Part shown: in pieces, positions 35,174-57,995 of the stretch
How positions within the stretch are numbered: position 1 is the stretch's first letter
How the letters are laid out: the number at the start of each line of letters is the position of its first letter
Assembly (NCBI RefSeq): GCF_019320115.1
Contig: NC_089582.1
Coordinates: 125,761,259 to 125,825,258 of the forward strand
Reading direction: 5' to 3'
DNA length: 64,000 bases
Origin: Miscanthus floridulus
Taxonomy: Eukaryota > Streptophyta > Magnoliopsida > Poales > Poaceae
Notes under the pieces: generated by a model
The model's input: only the letters and a program-made list of their open reading frames with translations
The model's database searches: none
What the model was told of the DNA's origin: nothing
Made by a program: the position numbers and the translations under genes

Positions 35174-35522
35174 CTCTCTCAGTCCAACAATAAAAGCACG
35201 TTTAGGATTCAAATGAAAAAATATTGTAGATGTGAAATTACATTTCTGCCCCTAAAAAGTGTAGCTGTCATTTCTTGCCATACGAAGATTGGCAGTGCAG
35301 TTGGTGCGGCTGCCGCCTGGAGCCAGCAAACGAGTGGTGGAGAGCATTCCACGTAATTGAGCATTCAAGGTTTTTTTTTATTTTCTCCATCGATGGTTCC
35401 AGAGTGGCATTTACGCTAGCACAGATTGTACGTACAGAGACCAGCACTGCTCCTCATCGAATCCCTTTATTTTGGGATTTTTTTTAAACTGTAAACGTGC
35501 AATTAAATTTGGACAGAGGGAG
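35174..35522. mobile_element. Stowaway-type (Tc1/mariner) element
   Basis: The left end CTCTCTCAGTCC and right end GGACAGAGGGAG are inverted, and the pairing extends inwards with AAAGCACGTTTA against TAAACGTGCAAT. Each end is flanked by TA (35172-35173 and 35523-35524). It sits at the 5' edge of the MULE transposase frame and seems to have separated it from its N-terminus. Confidence 0.75.
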
Positions 35523-35614
35523 TAGATATATAGCTACATAACTATGACGTTCCTATCTCAGAACTTTACTGTTGTTTGGAAAAAATAGACCGGCCGTGGT
35601 TTTCCTGGACTTTC

Positions 35615-36290
35615 TGTCATCCAGCCAAACGCCACGACAGAAGCAGTAGAGGCACAGCTTGTCAACGCAGTAGTTGCTTTAGATGTCAACCCAAACACTG
35701 CAAATCCTAGCATTAGCGATGTCCGGCTTGCTATCGAGAACCAGTTTGGATCCGATGCCTCTTGCCTGTTGCCATAACACGCTTCCGCTCCGATTTTGTG
35801 ATTCGGTTTGCCTCCAGCCATGAGAGAGACCTTGTTGCATCGTCCCAAGTCCTCTATGGCAAGGATTTCAACACGCTGCTTGTCAGGTGGTCAAACCGAT
35901 ATGGCGCCAGAACTGTCAACTGGCATACAAGGTAGCTATAGACATTGATGGCTTTCCGCCCCATACAATCAATCCAAGTGCCTTAGGACCCTTGCTTGAG
36001 CGCCACTGCGGCATCCAGGCTCATAACTTCAACGAGTCTAGAGGCGTATGCCGTGTCGATGCATACGCACTCAACAAAGACTCTATCCCAAAGTCTGGTG
36101 AGGTCGGTTTACAATACACAGGCCCGCACGGGGTGACCAACGTGGTGTTTCCTGTCACGATGGCAACCTACAACTATTCTGAGGCACCAGCGTTTGTAGA
36201 GAACGAGGTCCATGCCAATCCAGTTAACTTTGGCTCAGCTGGTTCTGTTGCATCCTTTGACACATGTGATAATCATATATTCCACTTTTG
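35615..36290 (+). pseudogene. DUF4283-like (retroelement-type CCHC family) pseudogene
   Basis: The frame reads TTEAVEAQLVNAVVALDVN, shifts by one base after ASCLLP (about 35775), then reads RFRSDFVIRFASSHERDLVA and LLVRWSNRYGARTVNWHT. It shifts again to AYKVAIDIDGFPPHTINPSA, with the alternating hydrophobic pattern of the grass DUF4283 family, and ends FDTCDNHIFHF. Possible downstream exons lie at 36370-36440 and 36512-36570, before two MITEs. It has at least two frameshifts. The family call rests on pattern only. Confidence 0.55.
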
Positions 36291-36582
36291 ATTGCACTGA
36301 CAACATATTTCATTACTGCCTTTTTCTATTGCCTTATCTTCACTGCTGTTTCATCCACTATTTGAATTAGCCGAGGAATTTGGCTACGACAGGGAAGTGC
36401 TTCAAGAAGCCTGTGCTTGGCAGCATAGAGGTAGTGAGGTACTATTCATAACACATTAATCGTTTGATGTCTTAGCTGTTTAGTCATAATGCTTCTGTAT
36501 GACTTGCAGCTAATAGAAGGCTTGAACGTGCAGGATACCACGGATATGCATCGGACAACAGCTCTTCCTCCGGGTGTGTTTA

Positions 36583-36824
36583 GGTAGTGTTTAGTTTCTA
36601 AAATTTTGTAAATTTTTTTAAGATTTTTCGTCACATCGAATCTTTGGACGCATGCATGAAGCATTAAATATAAATAAAAAATAAAACTAATTACACAGTT
36701 TAGACGAAATTCACGAGACGAATCTTTTAAGCCTAATTAGACTATGATTGGACACTAATTGTTAAATAACAACGAAAGTACTACAGTACCATTTCGCCAA
36801 AAATTTCGCCAACTAAACAAGCCC
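36583..36824. mobile_element. Tourist-type MITE
   Basis: A 242-bp element with ends GGTAGTGTTTAGTTTC and CCAACTAAACAAGCCC, flanked by TTA at 36580-36582 and 36825-36827. It has the internal GACGAATCTTTTAAGCCTAA block of the GGCCTTGTTTAGTT grass family. It interrupts the tail of the DUF4283-like pseudogene. Confidence 0.8.
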
Positions 36825-36827
36825 TTA

Positions 36828-37092
36828 GTTACCCCAAAATCCAAACTTTGGCACTATGTAAAAAGAAGATTCTCCGTCACATCAAACTTGCGATACATGC
36901 ATGGAGTACTAAATGTTGATGAAATCAAAAACTAATTGCACAGTTTGATTGTACTTTACGAGACGAATGTTTTGAGGCTAATTAGTCAATGATTGGACAA
37001 TTATTATTAAATACAAACGAAATGCTACAGAGCACTACAGTGCCGTACAGTGATTTTGCCACTGCTGATTCCGGGCAACTAAACGAGGGCTA
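36828..37092. mobile_element. Second MITE of the same broad family, adjacent
   Basis: Starts GTTACCCCAAAATCC and ends CAACTAAACGAGGGC. It has the same GTCACATCAAAC...ATGCATGGAGTACTAAAT and ACGAGACGAATGTTTTGAGGC arrangement as its neighbour. It directly follows 36824 and shares the TTA, so one may have inserted at the end of the other. Confidence 0.65.
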
Positions 37093-37679
37093 GCGTTTCC
37101 TCTTACGAGCCTTTCTACCTACCCCGAGGTACATCAGCAGCTACACCTCTGCTTTTCTAGCTGTGCGCTTCCACTAACATGATACACACTAACATCTATA
37201 CATGCAAACTCTCAGATTATTCACACTAACATCTATACATGCAAACTCTCAGAGTCAGATCGGAGCTGGCACCTCCACTGAAGCTGCCAAGATCCGTAAA
37301 GCTGGCGCCCCTTCCTTCGGTCTTCTACCTAAGCATGCGCTGCTATGGTTTTAACCACGTCCAGCATGTTGTATTAGGCTGCCTCTCAGACTATGTTTCA
37401 TTGCCAACCTGGCCCTGGCACTTTGTATGTATAATTATGTAAGACACCTATCGTCGCACCGTGGCTTTACCTCCTGGAACATTTAGATGTTGTCTGGACA
37501 ACCTCCATGTCCCATGCAATATGTGCTGCCTGTTTTATTGTTCACCGTTTGTTTCAAAAAAATGTGTTTGATCATTACTCGTGCTCATGGGCGCGCGCAA
37601 ATCACTAGTGAGGCAAGAATAGCAGAGCAACCAACCTAGTGAGGCAAGAATAGCAGAGCAAGAATAGTGCGCATGGGCG
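37093..37679. other. No recognisable gene
   Basis: TTCACACTAACATCTATACATGCAAACTCTCAGA is present twice in a row near 37192-37256 (about 34-bp unit). CCTAGTGAGGCAAGAATAGCAGAGCAA is also repeated near 37605-37660. A short + frame at 37239-37442 has no domain. Confidence 0.5.
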
Positions 37680-37794
37680 CCCTGTTTGCTTGGCTGATAA
37701 GCCATGGCTGAAGGTACTGTTGGCTGATTTGTTGTGAGAGAAAAATATTGTTCGTTGGTTGAAAAAGTACGGCTTATAAGCCAAGCGAGCAGGG
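37680..37794. mobile_element. hAT-type MITE, sibling of 10528-10663
   Basis: About 115 bp: CCCTGTTTGCTTGGCTGATA on the left and GGCTTATAAGCCAAGCGAGC then AGGG on the right. The interior GAGAGAAAAATATTGTTCGTTGG matches the copy in the Helitron helicase. Confidence 0.75.
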
Positions 37795-37855
37795 TAGTAC
37801 TTGTTCTACAACTGAGATCACCAGTAAATATTAGCCAGCATTAGCCTTGCTCTGA

Positions 37856-38190
37856 AAGGCAGTCCAGATCCAGTGACTAAAGTTTAGTCTTTGTCACAAG
37901 GAATACTCGGATGCTAATTAAAAGGACTAAATATAAGTTAATTATGAAACTAATTATATATATAGATGCTAATTCACGAGACGAATCTAATTAATACATC
38001 AGTAGCACATGTTTACTGTAGCATCACATTATCAAATCATGACCTAATTAGGCTCAATAGATTCGTCTCGCAAATTAGCCTCCATCTGTGCAATTAGTTT
38101 TATAATTAATCTATATTTAATACTCTTAATTAATAAACAAACATTCGATGTGACAGGAAAAACTTGCATTGGGATCCAAACACCCCCGAG
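37856..38190. mobile_element. Tourist-type MITE, related to 68-398
   Basis: AT-rich, with the GAGACGAATCTAATTAATAC block, its inverted partner AGATTCGTCTCGCAAATTAG, and an end CCAAACACCCCC. The left end is degraded and the target duplication is not clear. Confidence 0.65.
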
Positions 38191-38509
38191 TCGCTAGACA
38201 GTCCAAGTCCGACCAATGGATCAACTATCATGTAACTTTCGACCAATCCATGAACCAAAATACCCGCAACAAAAAAAAAAAATCTAATATCAGTTAATCT
38301 AGGATGACCTGTTTCCCAAGATCAGCCAAATTGTTTAATGACAAAATGAATTCTCAAATGTCCTAATTTAGAATTCAGATGAGAGAATTGTGCCTCGGAA
38401 AGACCTACGTCCGTGAAAATTGGCCATTACAATTTTGTTAGCCTAAAACTAGTTCGAATTTGTTTTTTTAACAGATTTTGAAAGAGTTGTGGCCCCCTCA
38501 CATGGATAA

Positions 38510-39885
38510 TGTAGGATCTCTGGAACGCCTAGAGGGGGTGAATAGGCCTGTAAAAATCCAACTCAAACCAAAGTCAAATTCACCTGCGGCACTGCCGCTC
38601 TGTGAGCGCGGCATTGCCGCACCTACAGGTGAGATTAGTTCACAGTTCAAAATTTACCCAACAAAATTTAGATTGGGTAAATTTCTTAGCTTCCTGCATG
38701 GTAGTAGATCACAGATCGACAGCTAAAAGTGGTGGGAACACCACACACAAGTATATCAGCCTCAAACTCTAGAAATCACCTCAATCAACAATATGTCATG
38801 CAAGTAATGTAAATCAAGCATAAGTGACACAATGATTTATCACATGGTTCGGCTCTCCACCAAGGCTTGCCTACCTCCACGTTGTTGAGGTTAACCACTA
38901 AGGCTTAGAGCTTTCCAGCCCTTCCTCGTTCTCAAGTCAAGAGACTTAACTCTTGAGATAAGGAGTGAGTTTACTAGCTTCAAAAGATGGTTACAAACCT
39001 CTCAGGGCTGCCACACAAGTTGGCAAGCTTCACGGACGATACTCTAGCTGGCTAGGAGCCAAGCTCCAAGAGTAAAAAACACAACCGTCAGACAAAACGT
39101 GAACCAAGTGCTCTTTAGAGTTTGGGAATCAATAGAGCGCTTTCTGATCGAGTTTGGGACCCTTTTTCCTCAAGGATTGATGAGGAAATCAATGGATTTG
39201 CTTGAGGGCTTGAGGTCAACAATGGAGTGAGAGAGAGAGAGCTCCTGCTCTGTTTTGGACGTGCTAAAGTGAGGAAGAAGAAAACTAGTTACCGTTGGGA
39301 AGGAAGGGGAAGGTATATATATCCCCCACCCCCAACGATCACTTGAATCGCAGATAGCCGTTGGGGAGGAAAGAGAAAGGTATATATACCCCCAGCCCTC
39401 AACGGACACCGCACCCAAGGGGTCGGGCGAGACGAAGCCCGCGGCCTCGAGGTCGGACGAGACGGAGCCCGCAGCCTCGGGGACGGACAAGACGAAGCCC
39501 GCGACCAAGGGGTCGGACGAGCCTCTCTTCAAGTGCGGCAGTGCCGCACCACGCAAAACAGAAAGAGTAATAGTAAGGTGTAGAATATTTTGGCTGTGAA
39601 TCTGATGATGTATGTGGTTGTTTGAGGACTTGGTAGCACATATTAGCTTAACCGTTGTGCCCCCTTTATAGTACGGCTTTTTTTTATACTCAAGTTCAAT
39701 ATGTAAAAGAATTTAAACCTCATTTGAGTTTGAAGTCATCTACATTTATAATTGGGGGCTTCTCCGTTTCGTGTAGCATCCTTGAATATAAATTCCCTAC
39801 TTGTCATCTCGATAAATCTCATCAATTATCTAATTACGTGGTCATTATCATCAAAATCCACTATTAAAGCTTGATTACACTTTCA
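38510..39885 (+). mobile_element. Solo LTR, 1.38 kb
   Basis: Begins TGTAGGATCTCTGG and ends TACACTTTCA, with the direct repeat GATAA at 38505-38509 and 39886-39890. The leading stretch CCTAGAGGGGGTGAATAGG is a recurring LTR motif in grass retroelements. No internal retroelement coding is present, so it is a solo LTR. It carries three GCGGCAxTGCCGC-type palindromes and a 30-bp tandem array. The orientation is assumed. Confidence 0.85.
39421..39521 (+). repeat. 30-bp tandem repeat array in the solo LTR
   Basis: Three and a third copies of a 30-bp GC-rich unit (GGTCGGACGAGACGAAGCCC then GCGGCCTCGA) start at 39421, 39451, 39481 and 39511. The unit length is a multiple of three, so all frames stay open through it; this explains the repetitive peptide seen in translation. 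Confidence 0.9.
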
Positions 39886-39890
39886 GATAA

Positions 39891-40845
39891 GTCCACCCCA
39901 CGCCGAGTTGAGGCATCCAATCATACCTATCAATATAAATGTAACTTTTTACTATCTTATTCGACCTTACTTTTTCAACGTCATCTGTTATTCTTCTATC
40001 GTCTATTATCAATATAAATGCCTTAGCTGACGGGTGCGAGTAGGTTTTCGCGACGGATTTGCTAAAAACCGATGCCGTTTTGAGACTCCGGCCAAGGCAG
40101 TTTTCCCTTGCTTCGCTGCAAATTGATCCTTAGCAATCAGAGCTATCCTCACGTGATACAAACCCAAACGTGCTAGTACTTTTAAGTGTGAGATCAAATT
40201 TACGTCAACAATGTGAAAAACAAATGGATGAACCAAAATAGACGTTAGCAAGATGCAAGCTTTCACCTGGCGATTACACTTCGATGAGCACCAAGTTGCA
40301 ACTGAAGGATTCGCCAGTTCGTGGATGTGCTCAATCTGCCACAATCAAGGGATTTGTACCCGGTAATCAACGAGGAAGGACCGTATACCCAATAGCAGCT
40401 GGCGATCAACATGATTAGTGCCAACAAATTAGGGTGACCTCCATATCGTTCAAGATTCACCAAGAGTTGCGAGCACAATTGCCGTGATGTCCCTTGATTA
40501 TGTTTTGCACAGAGAGAATGTTCTTGCCTGTCCTTTAAAGCTTTGAAGTACAAAGAAACAGAATATAACTGAACTCGCGAAACAATTCACCAAGCTTCAA
40601 GTATTGTCAACTGGTAAATTTGGATATGTCTACAATGTTCATGAGATGTCATACATGTATGGTGGTGGCAGTTACACCGGAAAAGGGGCAGGAAATATGT
40701 TATTCACCATGAACAGAACAAATGAAATAACAGGTGGTTGGGGCCATCTGGCTGAAATAAAGTTCTAAAGATTGCGTTATGTACACTAAAAAATATTAAT
40801 TACACGCCAAATCAAACATGAAATCTCTTTTCTGAGTCACAGGGA
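39891..40845. other. 3' flank of the kinase gene
   Basis: I see no gene. 40600-40845 should contain the 3' UTR and poly(A) signal of the minus-strand kinase, whose stop codon is at 40846-40848. The 96-residue minus frame at 40263-40553 has no recognisable domain. Confidence 0.5.
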
Positions 40846-52836
<11,991 letters not shown>

Positions 52837-53150
52837 CCTTCGTCACCCCCGAGATCCCGCCGCGCTAGGATTTTGGAGGTCAGAGATCGTTGCTGGGTTC
52901 GCTCGCCGTCTTCCTCCCGCCTCTAGGGTTTGGATTGGCGGCGGTGCTCGTCTCGCGCTACACACTGCTCCCGGCTCCGCTCATTTCGAGAGGTCGCGAG
53001 ATTTGTCGTTGGTTGGTACCTGGTTTGTGTCTGTTCGTCCGGGAGATGGAGATGGTGGGGCCGCGTAGGAGGGGCTGGAGCCTGGAGGTAGATTAGGGAG
53101 GTCAGGATGTCGTGTGACTGAGACCTGCTGTGACAAAGAGCGACGGAATA
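52837..53150 (-). promoter_or_regulatory. 5' leader and promoter of the kinase gene
   Basis: GC-rich sequence directly upstream of the kinase ATG. An in-frame second Met (residue 7) lies close to the first. I do not see a clear TATA box. The open frames on both strands here look like GC-rich chance frames. Confidence 0.4.
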
Positions 53151-54600
53151 AACGATATTCATTTTTTTAAAATTTGACTAAACGTATTTATATTTATAAT
53201 GTACAGTACTATACTAAGTATCATTAGATTAGACATGAGTATATTTTCACAATAACCTTATTTGACGATACGAATGTTGATACTATTTTCTATATCTCTA
53301 GTTAAACTTAAAAAAAAATCTCGAGAAACGAGATGTAGATTTATTTTGGATAGAGAGAGTAGTCCACAGCTCGATCAAATATGGTTTTTTAGCCTTTTTA
53401 AAGAAATGTTTTTAAGAACATTTTGCTGCTTCGCCAATCGCCACCCCAACTTCCCAATCTGTTGCAGCCCTATGATAAATCCAAAATTCCCTCCATTTCT
53501 CCCCATTTAACACAAGTGATGTGCTCCTAGTCTTAGGTAGAAGGAAGCTACGTGAACCATTGTACCTTCGAACCGTATGATAAATTCATAATAAACTTCT
53601 TTGCAAACTACATTTCATAAAATTTTGCAAAACGGTCTACGCTAGGTTGTTGGTACCCTGCATCTTAAGTGCCGTCCACAAAGACACTCGTTCTAGTGAA
53701 AAAATTTGAAGTCGTCTCGTTCACAAGCACATTGTGTACAAACAGAACACACGCTATGCAAACCCCGATCCTGAAAAGGATTTGGTACCTTCTCGGCAAA
53801 GGAACTTCTTCATTGCCAGAGCCTCGTAAAGTCTCGTCACTACCTAGCACAAGATCTTCAATGATGTAATTCTACACCGCCTGACCGACTTGGGAATTAC
53901 CGATCAGATAGGTAATATTGGCCCTGTTTGTTTCTGTTTATCTCACGATGGCATGCTGTGATTGTGATTTTGTCGACCGCCCATAAGAACAAAAATGGAG
54001 AAATGAATTACACCGCCGATTCCCAATACCGCGACCGCGGAACCACGATTGGGATATCGTTGTTCCACACAGGGCCATCACCTTCTTTTCAGGAAACTTG
54101 TTCTGAAAGAGGACTCCTCACCGTTGGACTAGATGTCGAGCACATATCTGCACTCTTTATTCTAGATCCAGACTTTTCTCGAGACGATAAACCATGGGAG
54201 CCGAATGACCCTACACCCGAAGACATCTATACGCCCGCACATAATTAATAAAAAGCACAATTCGTAAAATACCAAAGATAAGGGCAATAAAAACTATCTT
54301 TGTCGAATTTGTAGAAATCTGATGCTCGCGAATGAGTTGCTGGCAACAAGCATCGAAAACAAGCGCACCACCAACACACTTCAAAGCACAATGAGAAGAG
54401 CAACCGGCGTGGTTGGAGCTCCTCGGTAGCACCCAAGCAAGCTATGTTGGAATCCCCATGGAGACGAATTTCTGGGCTAGGTCAAAAAAAAAAAAAAGGT
54501 AGAGGGCTCCTATGCCGACGGTTCAAAACGAGAAAGGAGAGTGATGGTGGGAGATATGCTCAAACGATATAGGAGGGACAATTTGGTCTGGAAGATATTT
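53151..54600. other. Intergenic; Stowaway-like remnant, no recognised gene
   Basis: About 53170-53360 is AT-rich and ends TTTTGGATAGAGAGAGTA, resembling a degenerate Stowaway terminus. 53361-54600 contains short open frames (for example + 53928-54248) without domains or splice structure. Confidence 0.35.
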
Positions 54601-55260
54601 TTTTTTGTTAGATTTAATGCAAGCTTGACCCATATTTTATTTAATAATTAAATCAAATAAATTCTAAGGTCATATTAGATGCTAGGTGCAATAAAGTGGT
54701 GCATTAAATGTAGTTGATGGTTGAACTTTGTAACGGTCATAGTTATGACTACGCTTACTAGTAACTTCTATTGTTATGGTTGTAGTTACTAGTAACCTCA
54801 TGTTTATGGCAGAGGTTACTAGTAATTCATGAGCATTTCATGACGTCCAGGTTCATCCTCTCTACACTTCACCTTCCACCTTCCACGACTATAAAAAAGG
54901 TGTGCTCGCCTTCAACATTCAGCACCATCGTTCTTCTGTTGAGTTGCTCCCGAGTATCTCCGTCTCAATCCTCTGTGCGTACAGAGAGTTGGGAGAGCAG
55001 GCCTTTGAAACCGCTGTCAGCATCTGTGACACCTGCTCGGGTGTGCGGACGATCAGATTTTTGGGGAGCGTCTCCACGACTGCTCGCTTCTTCCTGGTGA
55101 CTCTGACGTCTTCTTCTTCTTTTTCCTCGGATCGTCTACTTCCCGGTGGACGTTCGAAGGACTGCACTGCGAACATCATCCTGCATGAACTGTGGTTCAC
55201 GACATCGAGCAACGCACTATGTCGACTAGTGCGCGTGGAGCCACCGGTGCCTTGAGCATG
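54600..55260 (+). mobile_element. LTR-like promoter fragment (probable copia relic)
   Basis: The layout is AT-rich U3-like sequence, three TTACTAGTAA palindromes, TATAAAAAAG at 54890, then a C/T-rich leader, as in the U3-R of copia LTRs. The open frames at 54902-55255 are not obviously coding. No pairing LTR or target duplication was found. It could instead be a host promoter. Confidence 0.35.
54754..54899 (+). promoter_or_regulatory. Three TTACTAGTAA palindromes upstream of a TATA box
   Basis: The 10-bp palindrome TTACTAGTAA occurs at 54754-54763, 54786-54795 and 54816-54825 (spacings 32 and 30 bp). The TATA-like TATAAAAAAG begins 65 bp after the last copy. The regular spacing about three helical turns apart suggests transcription-factor sites. 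Confidence 0.5.
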
Positions 55261-56285
55261 AGTCCCTCCGCTGGGTATAATTCTATCCTTGAATTTGATA
55301 AATTTAATATCATGTTTTTCGCCATGATCAATATGATGTTCGTGTTCATATTTGTTACATCTACGAGTAGTATATTTACACACGTGCACATACATGTTGC
55401 CATAAATTTGCTATGGTATTTCTGGATTATATTTAACTTGAAAATACCTAAATTCCTAACAATTTTGGTACTACGGATAATGTTCTCATGGAATGAAAAG
55501 GAGAGTGATCGTAAGAATTATTTACTTAAGTTACATGACAACATCGCACAATCTAAACATAGAAATTTATATTCTTCTATTGCCTACATGTAATTATAAA
55601 AGAATCCAATAATAACGAATTTTCATGTTCAATACAGTGCTATTATTTGTTTTCAAATTATAGTACACTTTAGTTTTTTTTTCTAAGTTAAACTTTTTAA
55701 CTTTGATCTAGTTTATAGAAATACTCTCTAACATTTACAAAATCAAAATCAAATTTGTTTTATTAAATTATCCACTAAAAACTAATTTTATTAAATTCTC
55801 CAAGAAATATGTTTTGATACTACGTTTATTTGAACTTAATTTTTTGAAAAAAACAGTCAAAACTAGAAAGTTTGACTAAGAGTTAAACTAAACAATTAAG
55901 AATGGAGGGTGGAGAACACAAGAACGTTTGCTATTGCTACGAGTATTAATTGTTTCACGAAAAATTCTACAAAAATATTATACACTAGACTCTAGGCAAA
56001 TGAAAATCTTTATACCCTGGTTTCAAAAAAAAATCTTATATACCCTAGACTCTCGGTAGAGGGGCGTGTATTTCAATATAGGGCGAACTGAATATAAGGA
56101 CGGCGCCAATGCATTTGCCAAATGAAAGATTAGAAATCCAAACATGTACTCCTTAACTCTTTGCATCACGGGGTGGGAGTGGGACTTGGGGCTTGGGACC
56201 TAGGGGCGGTGCATCCAGCTAGCCAATCACACGGTGCGAAACAGAAATTGAATCAGATGGTGGTAGTCGTTCCAAAAAAAAAGGC
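55261..56285. other. AT-rich intergenic stretch
   Basis: I see nothing recognisable. The short frames at 55192-55593 look random and are rich in Ile, Phe and Lys, as expected from AT-rich sequence. Confidence 0.5.
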
Positions 56286-56289
56286 TGAG

Positions 56290-57265
56290 GCTGTGTTTGG
56301 ATATCGATATTGGAGGGCTTGCTATTGAATTGGTTCCAATACCAAATCAGCTATGACATTGCATTGGGCTACAATTCAATTCTATTGTTTGGATGGCTAT
56401 TGCATTGACTTTTGGAATCCTCTGAAGCATCCAATTTGATTTCCTGTTTGGATGCACGCAACCATGGAATTGAAAAAAGAAGGGAGCGGCGGCGCGCCTC
56501 GCCGAGGGCAGGGAGGACCGGCATGCCTCGCTGGCGGAGGAGGCAAGGGATGGCAGTGCCGCTCGCCGGTGGAGGATGCAGGGAGTGGCGGCGCTGCTCG
56601 CTGATGGAGGAGGCAGGGGAGGGCGGCACGGCTTGTTGGTGCTTGTTGGTGGATGAGGCAGGGGAGGGCGGCGTTGCTCGCTGGCGGAAGAGCTTGGGCT
56701 GAGGTCGACGGAGGCCATGGCGGGGAGGAGCTCAGGCGGAGGTCGGCGCCGGCCATGAAGGGGAGGAGCTCGGGTGAAGGTCGGCACCAGCCATGGCGGG
56801 GAGGAGCTCGCGCGGAGGAGGCCATGGCGTGGAGGAGTCCAGCAGTGGCCATGTCAGGGAGGAGCTCAGGCGGAGAAGCCCATGTCATGGAGGAGTCCGG
56901 CGCGCGGCAATGACGGGGCGGATCTGGTCCCCCTCGGCGGCGGCCATGGCAGGAAGCAGCCCAGCCGCATCCATGGTGGTAGCTCGGGCAGAGATGGAGG
57001 ATGAGCAGCCACCAGAGGAGCCGCTTGGTTCGCTGGCATCGGAGACGGGGAAGGAGGGAGCGGTTCTATTTTCTCGTGAAACTCGATTCCCGGTAATACA
57101 AGGGGTAAGGCTCCGTATTGACGGATGCAGCAGAGTGCTGCGAATACCGGTTGGTATTGAACTTGATTTCCAATTCTGAATTCTATACCATCCAAACAGT
57201 TGCATTCAGTGCTAGCCAATACCAATTCCAATACCTATGTATCTACATCCAAACGCATCATGAGG
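56290..57265. mobile_element. MITE-like element carrying a GC-rich repeated core
   Basis: The left end GGCTGTGTTTGGATATCGAT pairs with the right end ATCTACATCCAAACGCATCA. The subterminal AT-rich arms (TTGAATTGGTTCCAATACC and partners) are also inverted. Between them, 56460-57060 is GC-rich and made of degenerate repeats built on GAGGAGCTC, GGCCATGG and CTGGCGGAGGAGGC. Such GC-rich cores are found in Pack-type elements. The long Ala/Pro/Gly frames on both strands follow from the repeats and are not called as genes. Confidence 0.55.
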
Positions 57266-57564
57266 GAAGAGAAACGCTGCAGTGTTTCCGTGTTACCAAC
57301 GAATGTTCCTCAAGCGCACAAAACTGAACTGAACCAGCAGAAAAACACTGCTTTACACAGAAAAACCACAAACCCGCCCTTCAGCTAGAAGCACGCAGGC
57401 TCAGCAGTCAAGCATGCTTGCAAAAAACAGGGGCGTTTGAGTTTAGTATCATCAATAGGAACCAAATTTGCACGGCTGCAGATTAGGCTAAAGTCTGTGA
57501 CGTCTGCCATTGGTCATACAGGATGAGATACATAAACACAGGACAATCCTCGCAAATTGCACAG

Positions 57565-57995
57565 ACAGCAACATCGCTGCGAAGTGCTGGTGGCCAGCTA
57601 ACTGTCAGCAGTGCAGCAAACGATCCAAGTTTCTTAGCTACTTTGTACAGTATGAAGACCAAGAGACGTTTGTCTTCATCAGAGGAAAATCGGATTAGCT
57701 GCCTCAGCACCCATTCCATCTCTGTGCTTTGAACATTTTCAGCTGCACACAGAGCCTTCCACTTCTTCAGAGGCAATCAGACAGCAACATCGCTGTGAAG
57801 TGCTGGTGGCCAGCTAACTGTCAGCAGTGCAGCAAACGATCCAAGTTTCTTAGCTACTTTGTACAGTATGAAGACCAAGAGACGTTTGTCTTCATCAGAG
57901 GAAAATCGGATTAGCTGCCTCAGCACCCACTCCATCTCTGTGCTTGAACATTTTCAGCTGCACACAGAGCCTTCCACTTCTTCAGAGGCAATCAG
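57565..57995 (-). repeat. 216-bp tandem duplication at the 3' end of the PMD gene
   Basis: Copies at 57565-57780 and 57781-57995 are almost identical. One base in GTGCTTTGAAC is missing from the copy next to the gene. The inner copy covers the last 14 nt of the coding sequence (57982-57995) and the following 3' UTR. The outer copy holds an open minus-strand frame (57483-57776, PLKKWKALCAAENVQSTEME and onward) that looks like coding sequence but is not joined to the gene as it stands. Confidence 0.9.

Noticed and set aside
40263..40553. 96-residue minus-strand frame downstream of the kinase
   Set aside because: No motif, no conserved splice context; likely chance frame in the 3' flank.
55192..55593. 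133-residue + frame
   Set aside because: AT-rich low-complexity composition, no domain, no splice partners.
56347..56888. Ala/Pro/Ser-rich frames on the minus strand
   Set aside because: They follow from GC-rich tandem repeats in a MITE-ended element and do not share a consistent frame or splice structure.
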